Part shown: positions 41,469 through 48,376 of the stretch, in pieces | Layout of the letters: each line of letters starts with the position of its first letter | Position numbering within the stretch: the stretch's first letter is position 1 | NCBI GenBank assembly: GCA_947498055.1 | Contig: CANMJA010000032.1 | Location: forward strand, 1-48,376 | Direction of reading: 5' to 3' | DNA from: an uncultured Tenacibaculum sp. | Lineage (GTDB): Bacteria; Bacteroidota; Bacteroidia; Flavobacteriales; Flavobacteriaceae | Length of the DNA stretch: 48,376 bases | The notes under the pieces: model-generated | Told to the model about the DNA's origin: nothing | The model's input: only the letters and a program-made list of their open reading frames with translations | The model's database searches: none | Translations under genes and position numbers: made by a program

Positions 41469-42196
41469 TTTTTATAAATAAAGTTTTCCTAAATAAAACT
41501 AAAGGCGTTCGATTTATATTCAATTACTAATCAGACCCGTTGTGCATTTGGATTAAAATTCTGTCAATTCGAGTGATTTTTCAGAATAAAATGGAGAAAA
41601 ATTGTATCGAGAATCATAACTTTAGTTCTAAAATAGTTCTCAATACATTTTTTCCTACCTAAAAAGTAATTGAACTGACATTTAGTGCTTTTAAAATTTC
41701 TAAATGCACAACGGGTTAATCAGTTCTTTTTATATGTGTTTGGTGTTTTAAATTTTTAGCATTGGTCTTGATTTTTGCTTCTTAGTATCAAGGCAAATAA
41801 GATAGAAATTACGATTTCCTAAATGAATGAAAAACAAACGGATAAAAAGATATCACGGGTAGTGATTTTTCAGACTAAAAGGAAGAAAAAATGGTATTGA
41901 GATGTTATAGAACTATTCTTGAATTACTAATCAGTAATTTAAAAATTAATTGTATCCACAATAATAATCGAACTCAGAATAAATACGAAAAAAAGCTTCA
42001 AAAAAGACAAGAAAAAAGAGGTAAAACTGTAGTTTCTAGGAAATAAGTTCTTCATAAGATTATGGATTTATCAATTTTAAAAGAAAAATAAAAAAACGAA
42101 ATCGTTTTCATTAGAATTTAATTTCACAAATATGTTAAATTCTTGTGTTTTTTACTGAAAATAGCGTATTTCCTTTAATAAAAAATGAATTTAAGT
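41469..42196. other. non-coding region carrying dispersed repeats
   Basis: No gene. It contains a compound palindrome (41536-41715), a stretch (41720-41800) shared with 17155-17290, and at 41939-41976 a block shared with 32952-32989 (TTAATT, ATAATAA, CGAACTCA). The promoter of pyc lies at the right end. Confidence 0.65.
41536..41715. repeat. compound palindromic intergenic repeat, copy 2
   Basis: Outer perfect 14-bp inverted repeat CCCGTTGTGCATTT (41536-41549) / AAATGCACAACGGG (41702-41715). Inside it lies an inverted pair TGTCAATTCGAG (from 41562) / TTGAACTGACA (to 41680). The core at 41604-41646 opens with GTATCGAGAATC and closes with TTCTCAATAC. The inner part is the same family as 17310-17428. 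Confidence 0.8.
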
Positions 42197-42204
42197 TAAA
42201 TTTG
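42197..42204 (+). promoter_or_regulatory. -7 box of the pyc promoter
   Basis: TAAATTTG matches TAnnTTTG, 30 bases before ATG 42235. Confidence 0.6.
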
Positions 42205-42234
42205 AGGACAAACAAATCAGAATAATACAAAAGG

Positions 42235-45200
42235 ATGAATATTAATAAGGTACTAGTTGCTAATCGTGGAGAGATTGCTATTAGAGTTTTTAGAGCATGT
42301 GTAGAAATAGGTATTAAAACGGTAGGTATTTATACGTATGAAGATAGGTATTCTTTGCATAGATATAAAGCAGATGAATGTTATCAAATAGGAGAAGATA
42401 ACGAACCATTAAAACCTTATTTAGATATAGATGCAATTATTAAAGTAGCTATAGAAAATAATGTCGATGCAATTCACCCAGGATATGGATTCTTGTCTGA
42501 AAATGCTCAGTTTGCTCAAAAATGTGCAGATAATGGAATCATTTTTATAGGTCCAAAAGTATCTGTACTAAAAGCTCTGGGAGACAAAATAACCGCAAAA
42601 GAAGTAGCAGTAGCTAATAATGTTCCAATTATTCAAAGTAGTAAAGAAGATTTAAATACGATAGAAACAGCAATATCTGAAGCTGAAATTATAGGGTATC
42701 CAGTAATGTTAAAAGCTGCCTCTGGAGGAGGGGGAAGAGGAATGCGTGTAATTCGAAATGAAAAGGCATTACGAAAAGCTTTTCCAGAAGCCAAAAGAGA
42801 ATCGTTAAATGCTTTTGGAGACGATACAGTGTTTTTAGAAAAGTATGTAGAAAATCCAAAACACATAGAAATACAAATTGTAGCGGATGAACATGGTAAC
42901 ATGGTTCATTTATTCGAAAGAGATTGTTCAGTACAAAGACGTTATCAAAAAGTAATAGAATTTGCTCCTTCTTTTGGTTTAACAGAAGAAACTAAAAATA
43001 GTCTGTATAAATATGCTGTAGATATATGTAAAGCAGTAAATTATAATAACATAGGTACTGTAGAGTTTTTAGTAGATGAAGATGGTAGTATCTACTTTAT
43101 AGAAGTAAATCCAAGAATTCAAGTAGAACATACAGTTACCGAAATGGTAACTAATATAGATTTAGTAAAAACACAATTATTCATAGCAGGCGGCTATAAA
43201 TTAGCAGACAGACAAATTAAAATAACAAATCAAGAATCTGTTATTGTGTCTGGTTATGCATTACAATGTAGAGTAACAACTGAAGACCCTGCAAACGATT
43301 TTAAGCCAGATTATGGTACAGTAAGCACCTACAGAAGTGCTTCTGGTTTTGGAATACGCCTAGATGCTGGTAGTATTTATCAAGGCGTAAAAATATCTCC
43401 GTTTTTCGATTCTATGTTAGTAAAAGTTTCTGCAAGAAGTAGAAGCTTAGACGGGGCATGTAGAAAAATGTTAAGAGCTTTAGTTGAGTTTAGAGTAAGA
43501 GGAGTAAAAACAAATATTGCTTTTTTAAGAAATATATTAAATCATCAAACATTTAGAGATGGTAATGTAACGGTAAATTTTATTAAAAATGAACCAAAAC
43601 TATTTGAATTTAAAGAACCTAAAAATAGAGCAAATAAGTTAATCAACTTCCTAGGAGAAGTAGTGGTAAATGGTAATCCAGATGTTAAAAAAATAAATAC
43701 AAGTCATCAATTTACACAACCAATAATACCTAAATATCCAAAATTAGAAACCTATCCAGAAGGAACAAAAGATTTACTAACAAAATTAGGGCCTGTTAAA
43801 TTTGCAGAATGGTTGAAAAATGAAAAGAAAATTCATTTTACTGATACAACAATGCGTGATGCACATCAAAGTCTGTTAGCAACTCGTATGCGAACAACAG
43901 ATATGTTAAAAGTAGCAGAAGGATACGCAAAAAACCATCCAGAAATTTTTAGTATGGAAGTATGGGGAGGTGCTACATTTGATGTATGTTTACGTTTTTT
44001 ACAAGAAAATCCATGGGAGCGTTTAGCAGCACTACGAAAAGCAATGCCTAATGTTTTGTTACAAATGCTAATTAGAGGTTCTAATGGAGTAGGTTACACT
44101 GCATACCCAGATAATTTAATAGAAAAATTTGTAGAAAAATCATGGGAAACAGGAGTAGATGTGTTTCGAATTTTCGATTCATTAAATTGGATGAAATCGA
44201 TAGAACCATGTATTAAACATGTTAGAAATAAAACACAAGGATTAGCAGAAGCTTCTATTTGTTACACAGGAGATATTTTAAATCCATCTAAAACAAAGTA
44301 CGATTTAAAGTATTATTTACAATTAGCAAAAGATATAGAAAATGCAGGAGCACATATATTAGGAGTAAAAGATATGGCTGGTTTATTAAAGCCTCAAGCT
44401 GCTTATGAGTTAATTTCAGCGTTAAAATCAGAGATTAACATACCAATTCATTTACATACGCACGATACATCTTCAGTACAGTCTGCTACTTATTTAAAAG
44501 CTATTGAAGCTGGAGTAGATGTTGTAGATGTTGCTTTAGGTGGTTTATCCGGACTAACATCTCAACCAAATTTTAATTCTATGGTGGAAATGTTACGATT
44601 TAATGAAAGAGAAAACCTTATTGATGCTAAAAAGTTAGCTGAGTACTCTAATTATTGGGAAGCAATAAGAGGGTATTATTACCCTTTTGAATCTGGACTG
44701 AAATCTGGAACAGGGGAAGTATATGATCATGAAATTCCTGGTGGGCAATATTCAAATTTAAAAGGACAAGCAATAGCATTAGGCTTAGAAAATAAGTTCA
44801 CAGAAGTTACTAAAATGTATGGTAAGGTAAACCAAATGTTTGGTGATATCATTAAAGTAACGCCTAGCTCTAAAGTAGTAGGAGATATGGCGCAGTATAT
44901 GATTAGTAATGATTTAACTGTAGAAGATGTATTAGAAAAAGGAAATACGATATCTTTTCCTCAGTCAGTAATTAGTTTCTTTAAAGGAGATCTTGGGCAA
45001 CCTGTAGGCGGATTTCCAGAAAAACTTCAAAAGATAATCTTAAAGAATGAAACACCATATACAGACAGACCAAATGCCCATTTAGAACCTATTGACTTTG
45101 ATAAAGAGTTTTCTAAATTTAAAAAAGAATTTGCTAAAGGTATGGGAAGGGATTTAAAGATAACAGATTTCCTATCCTATAAATTGTATCCAAAAGTCTT

Positions 45201-45687
45201 TACAGAAGCATATAATAAACATTTAAAATATGGTAATGTAATGAGTATACCTACCAAGAATTTTTTCTTCGGATTAGAGGTAGGAGAAGAAATTATGGTA
45301 GAAATTGAACCAGGAAAAAAAGTATTGATTTCCTTAATTCAAAAAACAGAAGCTAATGAAGAAGGTTTTGTAAATGTATTCTTTAAAATTAATGGACAAA
45401 TGAGAAATGTCCTTATAAAAGATAATTCTATAAAAGTTACTAAAGTAGAAAACACAAAAGCAAATACAGACGATGAAAAGGAGGTAGGAGCACCATTACA
45501 AGGTTTATTATCAACTGTTTTAGTTAAAAAAGGAGATAAAATAAAAGAGAATCAACCATTATTTATTATAGAAGCAATGAAAATGGAAACAACTGTTACT
45601 GCTATAGCAGCAGGAGAAATAAGTAATGTACAGTTGCAAGAAGGAACTTTAGTAGATGCAAATGATTTAGTAATAAAATTAAAGTAG
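42235..45687 (+). CDS. pyc: pyruvate carboxylase
   Basis: Biotin enzyme that carboxylates pyruvate to oxaloacetate, filling the TCA cycle. 1150 aa with all domains on one chain. Biotin carboxylase comprises 1-455: KVLVANRGEIAIRVFRAC, the ATP loop ASGGGGRGMRV, and EVNPRIQVEHTVTEM. The carboxyltransferase domain starts at HFTDTTMRDAHQSLLATRMR (about 538) and has HLHTHDTS for the metal site. The biotinyl domain ends the chain with IEAMKMETTV, biotin on Lys1116. It has its own promoter box. With acs upstream it ties acetate and pyruvate entry into central metabolism. Confidence 0.98.
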   Translation: MNINKVLVANRGEIAIRVFRACVEIGIKTVGIYTYEDRYSLHRYKADECYQIGEDNEPLKPYLDIDAIIKVAIENNVDAIHPGYGFLSENAQFAQKCADNGIIFIGPKVSVLKALGDKITAKEVAVANNVPIIQSSKEDLNTIETAISEAEIIGYPVMLKAASGGGGRGMRVIRNEKALRKAFPEAKRESLNAFGDDTVFLEKYVENPKHIEIQIVADEHGNMVHLFERDCSVQRRYQKVIEFAPSFGLTEETKNSLYKYAVDICKAVNYNNIGTVEFLVDEDGSIYFIEVNPRIQVEHTVTEMVTNIDLVKTQLFIAGGYKLADRQIKITNQESVIVSGYALQCRVTTEDPANDFKPDYGTVSTYRSASGFGIRLDAGSIYQGVKISPFFDSMLVKVSARSRSLDGACRKMLRALVEFRVRGVKTNIAFLRNILNHQTFRDGNVTVNFIKNEPKLFEFKEPKNRANKLINFLGEVVVNGNPDVKKINTSHQFTQPIIPKYPKLETYPEGTKDLLTKLGPVKFAEWLKNEKKIHFTDTTMRDAHQSLLATRMRTTDMLKVAEGYAKNHPEIFSMEVWGGATFDVCLRFLQENPWERLAALRKAMPNVLLQMLIRGSNGVGYTAYPDNLIEKFVEKSWETGVDVFRIFDSLNWMKSIEPCIKHVRNKTQGLAEASICYTGDILNPSKTKYDLKYYLQLAKDIENAGAHILGVKDMAGLLKPQAAYELISALKSEINIPIHLHTHDTSSVQSATYLKAIEAGVDVVDVALGGLSGLTSQPNFNSMVEMLRFNERENLIDAKKLAEYSNYWEAIRGYYYPFESGLKSGTGEVYDHEIPGGQYSNLKGQAIALGLENKFTEVTKMYGKVNQMFGDIIKVTPSSKVVGDMAQYMISNDLTVEDVLEKGNTISFPQSVISFFKGDLGQPVGGFPEKLQKIILKNETPYTDRPNAHLEPIDFDKEFSKFKKEFAKGMGRDLKITDFLSYKLYPKVFTEAYNKHLKYGNVMSIPTKNFFFGLEVGEEIMVEIEPGKKVLISLIQKTEANEEGFVNVFFKINGQMRNVLIKDNSIKVTKVENTKANTDDEKEVGAPLQGLLSTVLVKKGDKIKENQPLFIIEAMKMETTVTAIAAGEISNVQLQEGTLVDANDLVIKLK

Positions 45688-45753
45688 AAAGTTAAGTTTT
45701 TTGATTTGCACTTAAAAAAATGTAATTTCGCGCCCCTAAGAAGTAATGTAAAT

Positions 45754-47007
45754 ATGGTGAAAGATTTATTTGATAGAATTAAAAATGATAAAGGGCCTCT
45801 AGGAAAATGGGCAGATAAGGCAGAAGGATACTATGTGTTTCCAAAATTAGAAGGACCTATTTCAAATAGAATGCAATTTAATGGAAAACCAGTCATTACT
45901 TGGAGTATAAACGATTATTTAGGTTTGGCAAACCACCCAGAGGTATTAAAAGTAGATGGAGAATCTGCTGCGGTCGATGGAATGGCATACCCAATGGGAG
46001 CGAGAATGATGTCAGGGCATACAAAATATCATGAGCAATTAGAACAAGAATGTGCAGCTTTTGTAGAGAAAGAGGCATCATATCTAGTGAATTTTGGATA
46101 TCAAGGAATGGTTTCTGCTATTGATGCATTAGTTTCTAAAGATGATATTATTGTATATGATATGGATACACATGCGTGTATTATAGATGGAGTTCGATTA
46201 CATGCTGGTAAACGTTTTGTATATCGTCATAATGATATAGAGAGTTGCGAAAAAAATCTAATGAGAGCTACCAAAATGGCTGAAAAAACTGGAGGTGGTA
46301 TTTTATTGGTTTCAGAAGGAGTCTTTGGAATGAGGGGAGAGCAAGGTAGATTAAAAGAAATAGTAGCTCTTAAAGAAAAGTACAATTTCCGTTTGTTAGT
46401 AGATGATGCACATGGTTTTGGAACTCTAGGAGAAGGAGGTAGAGGTACTGGTTTTGAACAAGGAGTTCAAGATGGTATTGATGTTTATTTTGCCACGTTT
46501 GCAAAATCAATGGCTGGTATTGGAGCTTTTTTTGCTGGAGATAAAGATGTTGTTCAATATTTACAGTATAATATGAGATCGCAAATGTTTGCAAAGTCAT
46601 TACCAATGCCAATGGTAAAAGGAGCATTAAAGCGTTTAGATATGATTCGTACGATGCCAGAGTTAAAAGATAAACTTTGGGAAATAACAAATGCTTTACA
46701 AAAAGGGTTAAGAGAAGCAGGCTTCGATTTAGGAACAACTCAAACTTGTATTACACCAGTATATTTAAAAGGAGACATACCAGAAGCAATGGCAATGGTT
46801 CATGATTTAAGAGAAACGCATGGCGTATTTTGTTCTATTGTTGTGTATCCTGTAATACCAAAAGGAATGATTATTTTAAGATTAATTCCAACAGCTCGTC
46901 ATACAATTAAGGATGTAAAAGAAACAATAGAAGCTTTTACAGCTATTAGAGAGAAATTGGAAAATGGTACTTATAAAAAAATAGCAGACGCAATTATGAC
47001 TGCATAA
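45754..47007 (+). CDS. alpha-oxoamine synthase family PLP enzyme (serine palmitoyltransferase-like)
   Basis: 417-aa fold-type I PLP enzyme that condenses an amino acid with an acyl-CoA or acyl-ACP. ATG 45754 (MVKDLFDRIKND) is chosen over an upstream TTG at 45706. Motifs: WSINDYLGLANHP (substrate site), GARMMSGHTKYHEQLE, DDAHGFGTLGEGGRGT (PLP-binding Asp217 and His220), and TFAKSMAGIGAF with the PLP lysine Lys251. Sisters make 8-amino-7-oxononanoate (BioF), 2-amino-3-ketobutyrate (Kbl), 3-ketosphinganine (Spt) or, in flavobacteria, the cysteate-derived sulfonolipid precursor. No bio genes lie nearby, so a lipid role (Spt- or cysteate acyltransferase-like) is likelier, but this is inference. 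Confidence 0.82.
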   Translation: MVKDLFDRIKNDKGPLGKWADKAEGYYVFPKLEGPISNRMQFNGKPVITWSINDYLGLANHPEVLKVDGESAAVDGMAYPMGARMMSGHTKYHEQLEQECAAFVEKEASYLVNFGYQGMVSAIDALVSKDDIIVYDMDTHACIIDGVRLHAGKRFVYRHNDIESCEKNLMRATKMAEKTGGGILLVSEGVFGMRGEQGRLKEIVALKEKYNFRLLVDDAHGFGTLGEGGRGTGFEQGVQDGIDVYFATFAKSMAGIGAFFAGDKDVVQYLQYNMRSQMFAKSLPMPMVKGALKRLDMIRTMPELKDKLWEITNALQKGLREAGFDLGTTQTCITPVYLKGDIPEAMAMVHDLRETHGVFCSIVVYPVIPKGMIILRLIPTARHTIKDVKETIEAFTAIREKLENGTYKKIADAIMTA

Positions 47008-47031
47008 TTAACTATTTAACGTATTATTAAG

Positions 47032-47060
47032 ACTCGTGAGGCATCACGAGTTTTTTTTTT
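47032..47060 (+). terminator. intrinsic terminator of the oxoamine synthase gene
   Basis: ACTCGTGA (47032-47039) / TCACGAGT (47044-47051), loop GGCA, followed by ten T. Confidence 0.92.
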
Positions 47061-47085
47061 GAATAAATTAAAATAACTTTGGAAT

Positions 47086-47093
47086 TATATTTG
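47086..47093 (+). promoter_or_regulatory. -7 box of the DUF4294 gene promoter
   Basis: TATATTTG matches TAnnTTTG, 10 bases before ATG 47104, again a very short leader. Confidence 0.65.
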
Positions 47094-47103
47094 CGATATA
47101 ACA

Positions 47104-47841
47104 ATGATGAATAAAATTCTTTACATATTAATTTTAATAGTAACAATTAATAGTAGTGCTCAAATAAAAGATACATTACCTGATTTTTCTAGCGATTATT
47201 TTTTAGTGAAAGATGGAGATACATTAATGATTAAACTTAATGAAGTCTCTGTACTTCCAAAACATAAGTTCAAGTCAAAAGTAGATATAAATTATTACTA
47301 TTGGTTTCGTAAAAAAGTATTTAAAGCATATCCTTATGCTACTTTGGCAGCTAAACGTATTGATAGTTTAAAAGCCCGTTTAACTAGAATTAAATCAAAA
47401 AAGAAAAAACGTCGTTATGTAAAAAGAGTTCAAAAATATTTAGAGGAAGAATTGACAGAACAAATAAAAAAAATGACAAAAACGGAAGGGAGAGTTTTAA
47501 TAAAGTTGATTCATCGTCAAACAGGAAAAACAGTATTCAATAATATCAAAGAATTTCGAAGCGGATGGAAAGCGTTTTGGTATAATACAACAGCAAATGT
47601 TTTTAGTTTATCTTTAAAATCAGAATATCATCCAGATATAGAGAATGAGGATTATTTGATCGAGGATATATTACAACGAGCATTTATCGATGAGAAATTA
47701 GAGTTTCAAAAAGAGAAGTTACTAATAGATTCAAATAAGATTCTAACCTTAGGTAAAGGTAATATAGATGTAGAAAAGTATAAATTGATGTTTCGAAAGA
47801 TGCGAAAAAAGCGAAAGCGGAAGAAGATTAAGAAGAAATAA
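47104..47841 (+). CDS. DUF4294 domain-containing exported protein
   Basis: 245 aa. Signal peptide 1-20 (LYILILIVTINSSAQ). The body matches the DUF4294 family of Bacteroidota: VKDGDTLMIKLNEVSVLPKH, YYYWFRKKVFKAYPYATLAA, KTEGRVLIKLIHRQTGKTVF, and FRSGWKAFWYNTTANVFSLS. The C-terminus is extremely basic (RKMRKKRKRKKIKKK), which may contact nucleic acid, membrane phospholipid or wall polymer. Function unknown; no enzyme motif seen. Two ATG codons in tandem (47104 and 47107) could both serve. A hairpin terminator follows. Confidence 0.88.
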   Translation: MMNKILYILILIVTINSSAQIKDTLPDFSSDYFLVKDGDTLMIKLNEVSVLPKHKFKSKVDINYYYWFRKKVFKAYPYATLAAKRIDSLKARLTRIKSKKKKRRYVKRVQKYLEEELTEQIKKMTKTEGRVLIKLIHRQTGKTVFNNIKEFRSGWKAFWYNTTANVFSLSLKSEYHPDIENEDYLIEDILQRAFIDEKLEFQKEKLLIDSNKILTLGKGNIDVEKYKLMFRKMRKKRKRKKIKKK

Positions 47842-47872
47842 AAGGTTTAATTTTTAAAATATGATGGATTAA

Positions 47873-47897
47873 AGCATGTCTAGAAAGACATGTTTTA
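47873..47897 (+). terminator. terminator-like hairpin after the DUF4294 gene
   Basis: CATGTCT (47875-47881) / AGACATG (47886-47892), loop AGAA, then a T-rich tail. Confidence 0.7.
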
Positions 47898-48013
47898 TGT
47901 TTTTAAAGAGTTTTTCAAAAATAGAGATAAAATATTTTAAGGCTTATGTTATTGGTTAGTAGCTAACTATGTTTTTGTGGTGTTTTTTATTAAAAAAAAA
48001 GGCAGAAAAATCG

Positions 48014-48043
48014 TTGTTAGTTTAAAGAGAGGTTGTATATTTG
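48014..48043 (+). promoter_or_regulatory. tandem strong promoter P1
   Basis: TTG (48014-48016), 19 bases, TATATTTG (48036-48043), then CACCCGC. Exact consensus spacing. Confidence 0.85.
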
Positions 48044-48144
48044 CACCCGCAAACGGATAAGCTTTAGTTTAGAAGTTTGATAAGTTCCTTAACAGAATGT
48101 AAATAAAAAGTAAAAAAGGTGTTAAAAAATACTTAAGATTTTAC

Positions 48145-48176
48145 TTGCGGTTTAAGAAATAAAGCTTGTATATTTG
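48145..48176 (+). promoter_or_regulatory. tandem strong promoter P2
   Basis: TTG (48145-48147), 21 bases, TATATTTG (48169-48176), then CAGTCCG. Confidence 0.8.
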
Positions 48177-48248
48177 CAGTCCGATTTTGGGGATGTTCAT
48201 TAAAATGTTGGTGTAAGAAATAAATTAAAAAAAAACTTCAAAAAAGTT

Positions 48249-48278
48249 TTGTCAGTTTAAAAATAGTTTATAGTTTTG
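48249..48278 (+). promoter_or_regulatory. tandem strong promoter P3
   Basis: TTG (48249-48251), 19 bases, TAGTTTTG (48271-48278), then CATCCGC. All three boxes are followed by CA and a CCG, as if copied from one another. Confidence 0.85.
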
Positions 48279-48339
48279 CATCCGCTTTCAGAGATGAGGG
48301 CAACGTTCAAAGAAATTTTGGAAGAGTTTTAAAAAGCTT

Positions 48340-48356
48340 ACTAGTTCGAATCTAGT
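48340..48356 (+). other. tRNA T-arm-like hairpin, isolated
   Basis: ACTAG, loop TTCGAAT, CTAGT: a 5-bp stem and 7-base loop exactly like a TPsiC arm. No D arm, anticodon arm or matching acceptor strand is found upstream, so it is not a complete tRNA. It may be a remnant or an RNA processing element. Confidence 0.5.
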
Positions 48357-48376
48357 GTTTCTACAAAAGAGAAGTT

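Larger units (their letters stand above)
47898..48376 (+). other. leader region with tandem promoters, no gene
   Basis: No open frame of interest. It carries three tandem promoters and, at the end, a tRNA T-arm-like hairpin. It looks like the upstream part of a stable-RNA operon that begins past the right edge. Confidence 0.6.

Noticed and set aside
48282..48365. Complete tRNA gene
   Set aside because: Only the T-arm fits; no acceptor partner, D-arm or anticodon stem can be drawn upstream.

Overview
The window comes from a low-GC member of the Bacteroidota, almost certainly a marine-type Flavobacteriaceae (Tenacibaculum/Polaribacter-like). The grounds are AT-rich DNA, repeated -7 promoter boxes of the form TAnnTTTG without Shine-Dalgarno sequences, a type IX secretion (T9SS) sorting domain, a cyclophilin-FKBP fusion, flavobacterial small conserved genes and a DUF4294 protein. 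The species is not claimed.

Left part (1-17 kb) is mostly housekeeping. On the minus strand are a dual-family peptidyl-prolyl isomerase, an outer-membrane barrel protein, peptide chain release factor 3, a T9SS-exported BNR/Asp-box repeat protein and a cyclophilin lipoprotein. On the plus strand are idi-queD (1-nt overlap) and kdsB-HAD phosphatase-CAT-like acyltransferase (overlapping), with small conserved genes. An ECF sigma factor, a one-pass presumed anti-sigma factor and a Spy-like periplasmic protein form a minus-strand operon. A conserved 479-aa protein of unknown function diverges from an MBL-fold hydrolase, and trmH follows.

Centre (17.6-29.2 kb) is the accessory highlight, a five-gene plus-strand operon: OmpH/Skp-like chaperone, lipoprotein, two giant secreted proteins (1675 and 1613 aa), and a small immunity-like gene. 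The first giant has an SpvB/TcdB-like N-terminus. The second has YD/RHS repeats, an RHS core and a variable C-terminal tip. Together they look like a TcB/TcC-type Rhs shell split over two chains. The tip carries a His-Gly...Ser-Cys arrangement like clan-CD (caspase-like) cysteine peptidases.

Right behind it (29.2-32.9 kb) is a mobile-DNA scrapyard. It holds about fifteen REP-like hairpins whose stems show compensatory changes between copies, six of them followed by a GAAA-tetraloop terminator. It also holds a REP-associated tyrosine transposase (RAYT) flanked by inverted REP-like hairpins, fragments of IS4 and IS5 transposases, a truncated tyrosine recombinase, a RelE/ParE-type toxin-antitoxin pair and remnants of unknown genes.

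Right part (33-48 kb) returns to metabolism: a Crp/Fnr regulator and TonB receptor, acetyl-CoA synthetase, an IorA/IorB-type molybdenum hydroxylase with a Tat-lipoprotein large subunit, pyruvate carboxylase, an alpha-oxoamine synthase and a DUF4294 protein. The window ends in three tandem strong promoters that probably drive a stable-RNA operon beyond the edge. Two intergenic regions (16.9-17.7 and 41.5-42.2 kb) share the same families of non-coding palindromic repeats.
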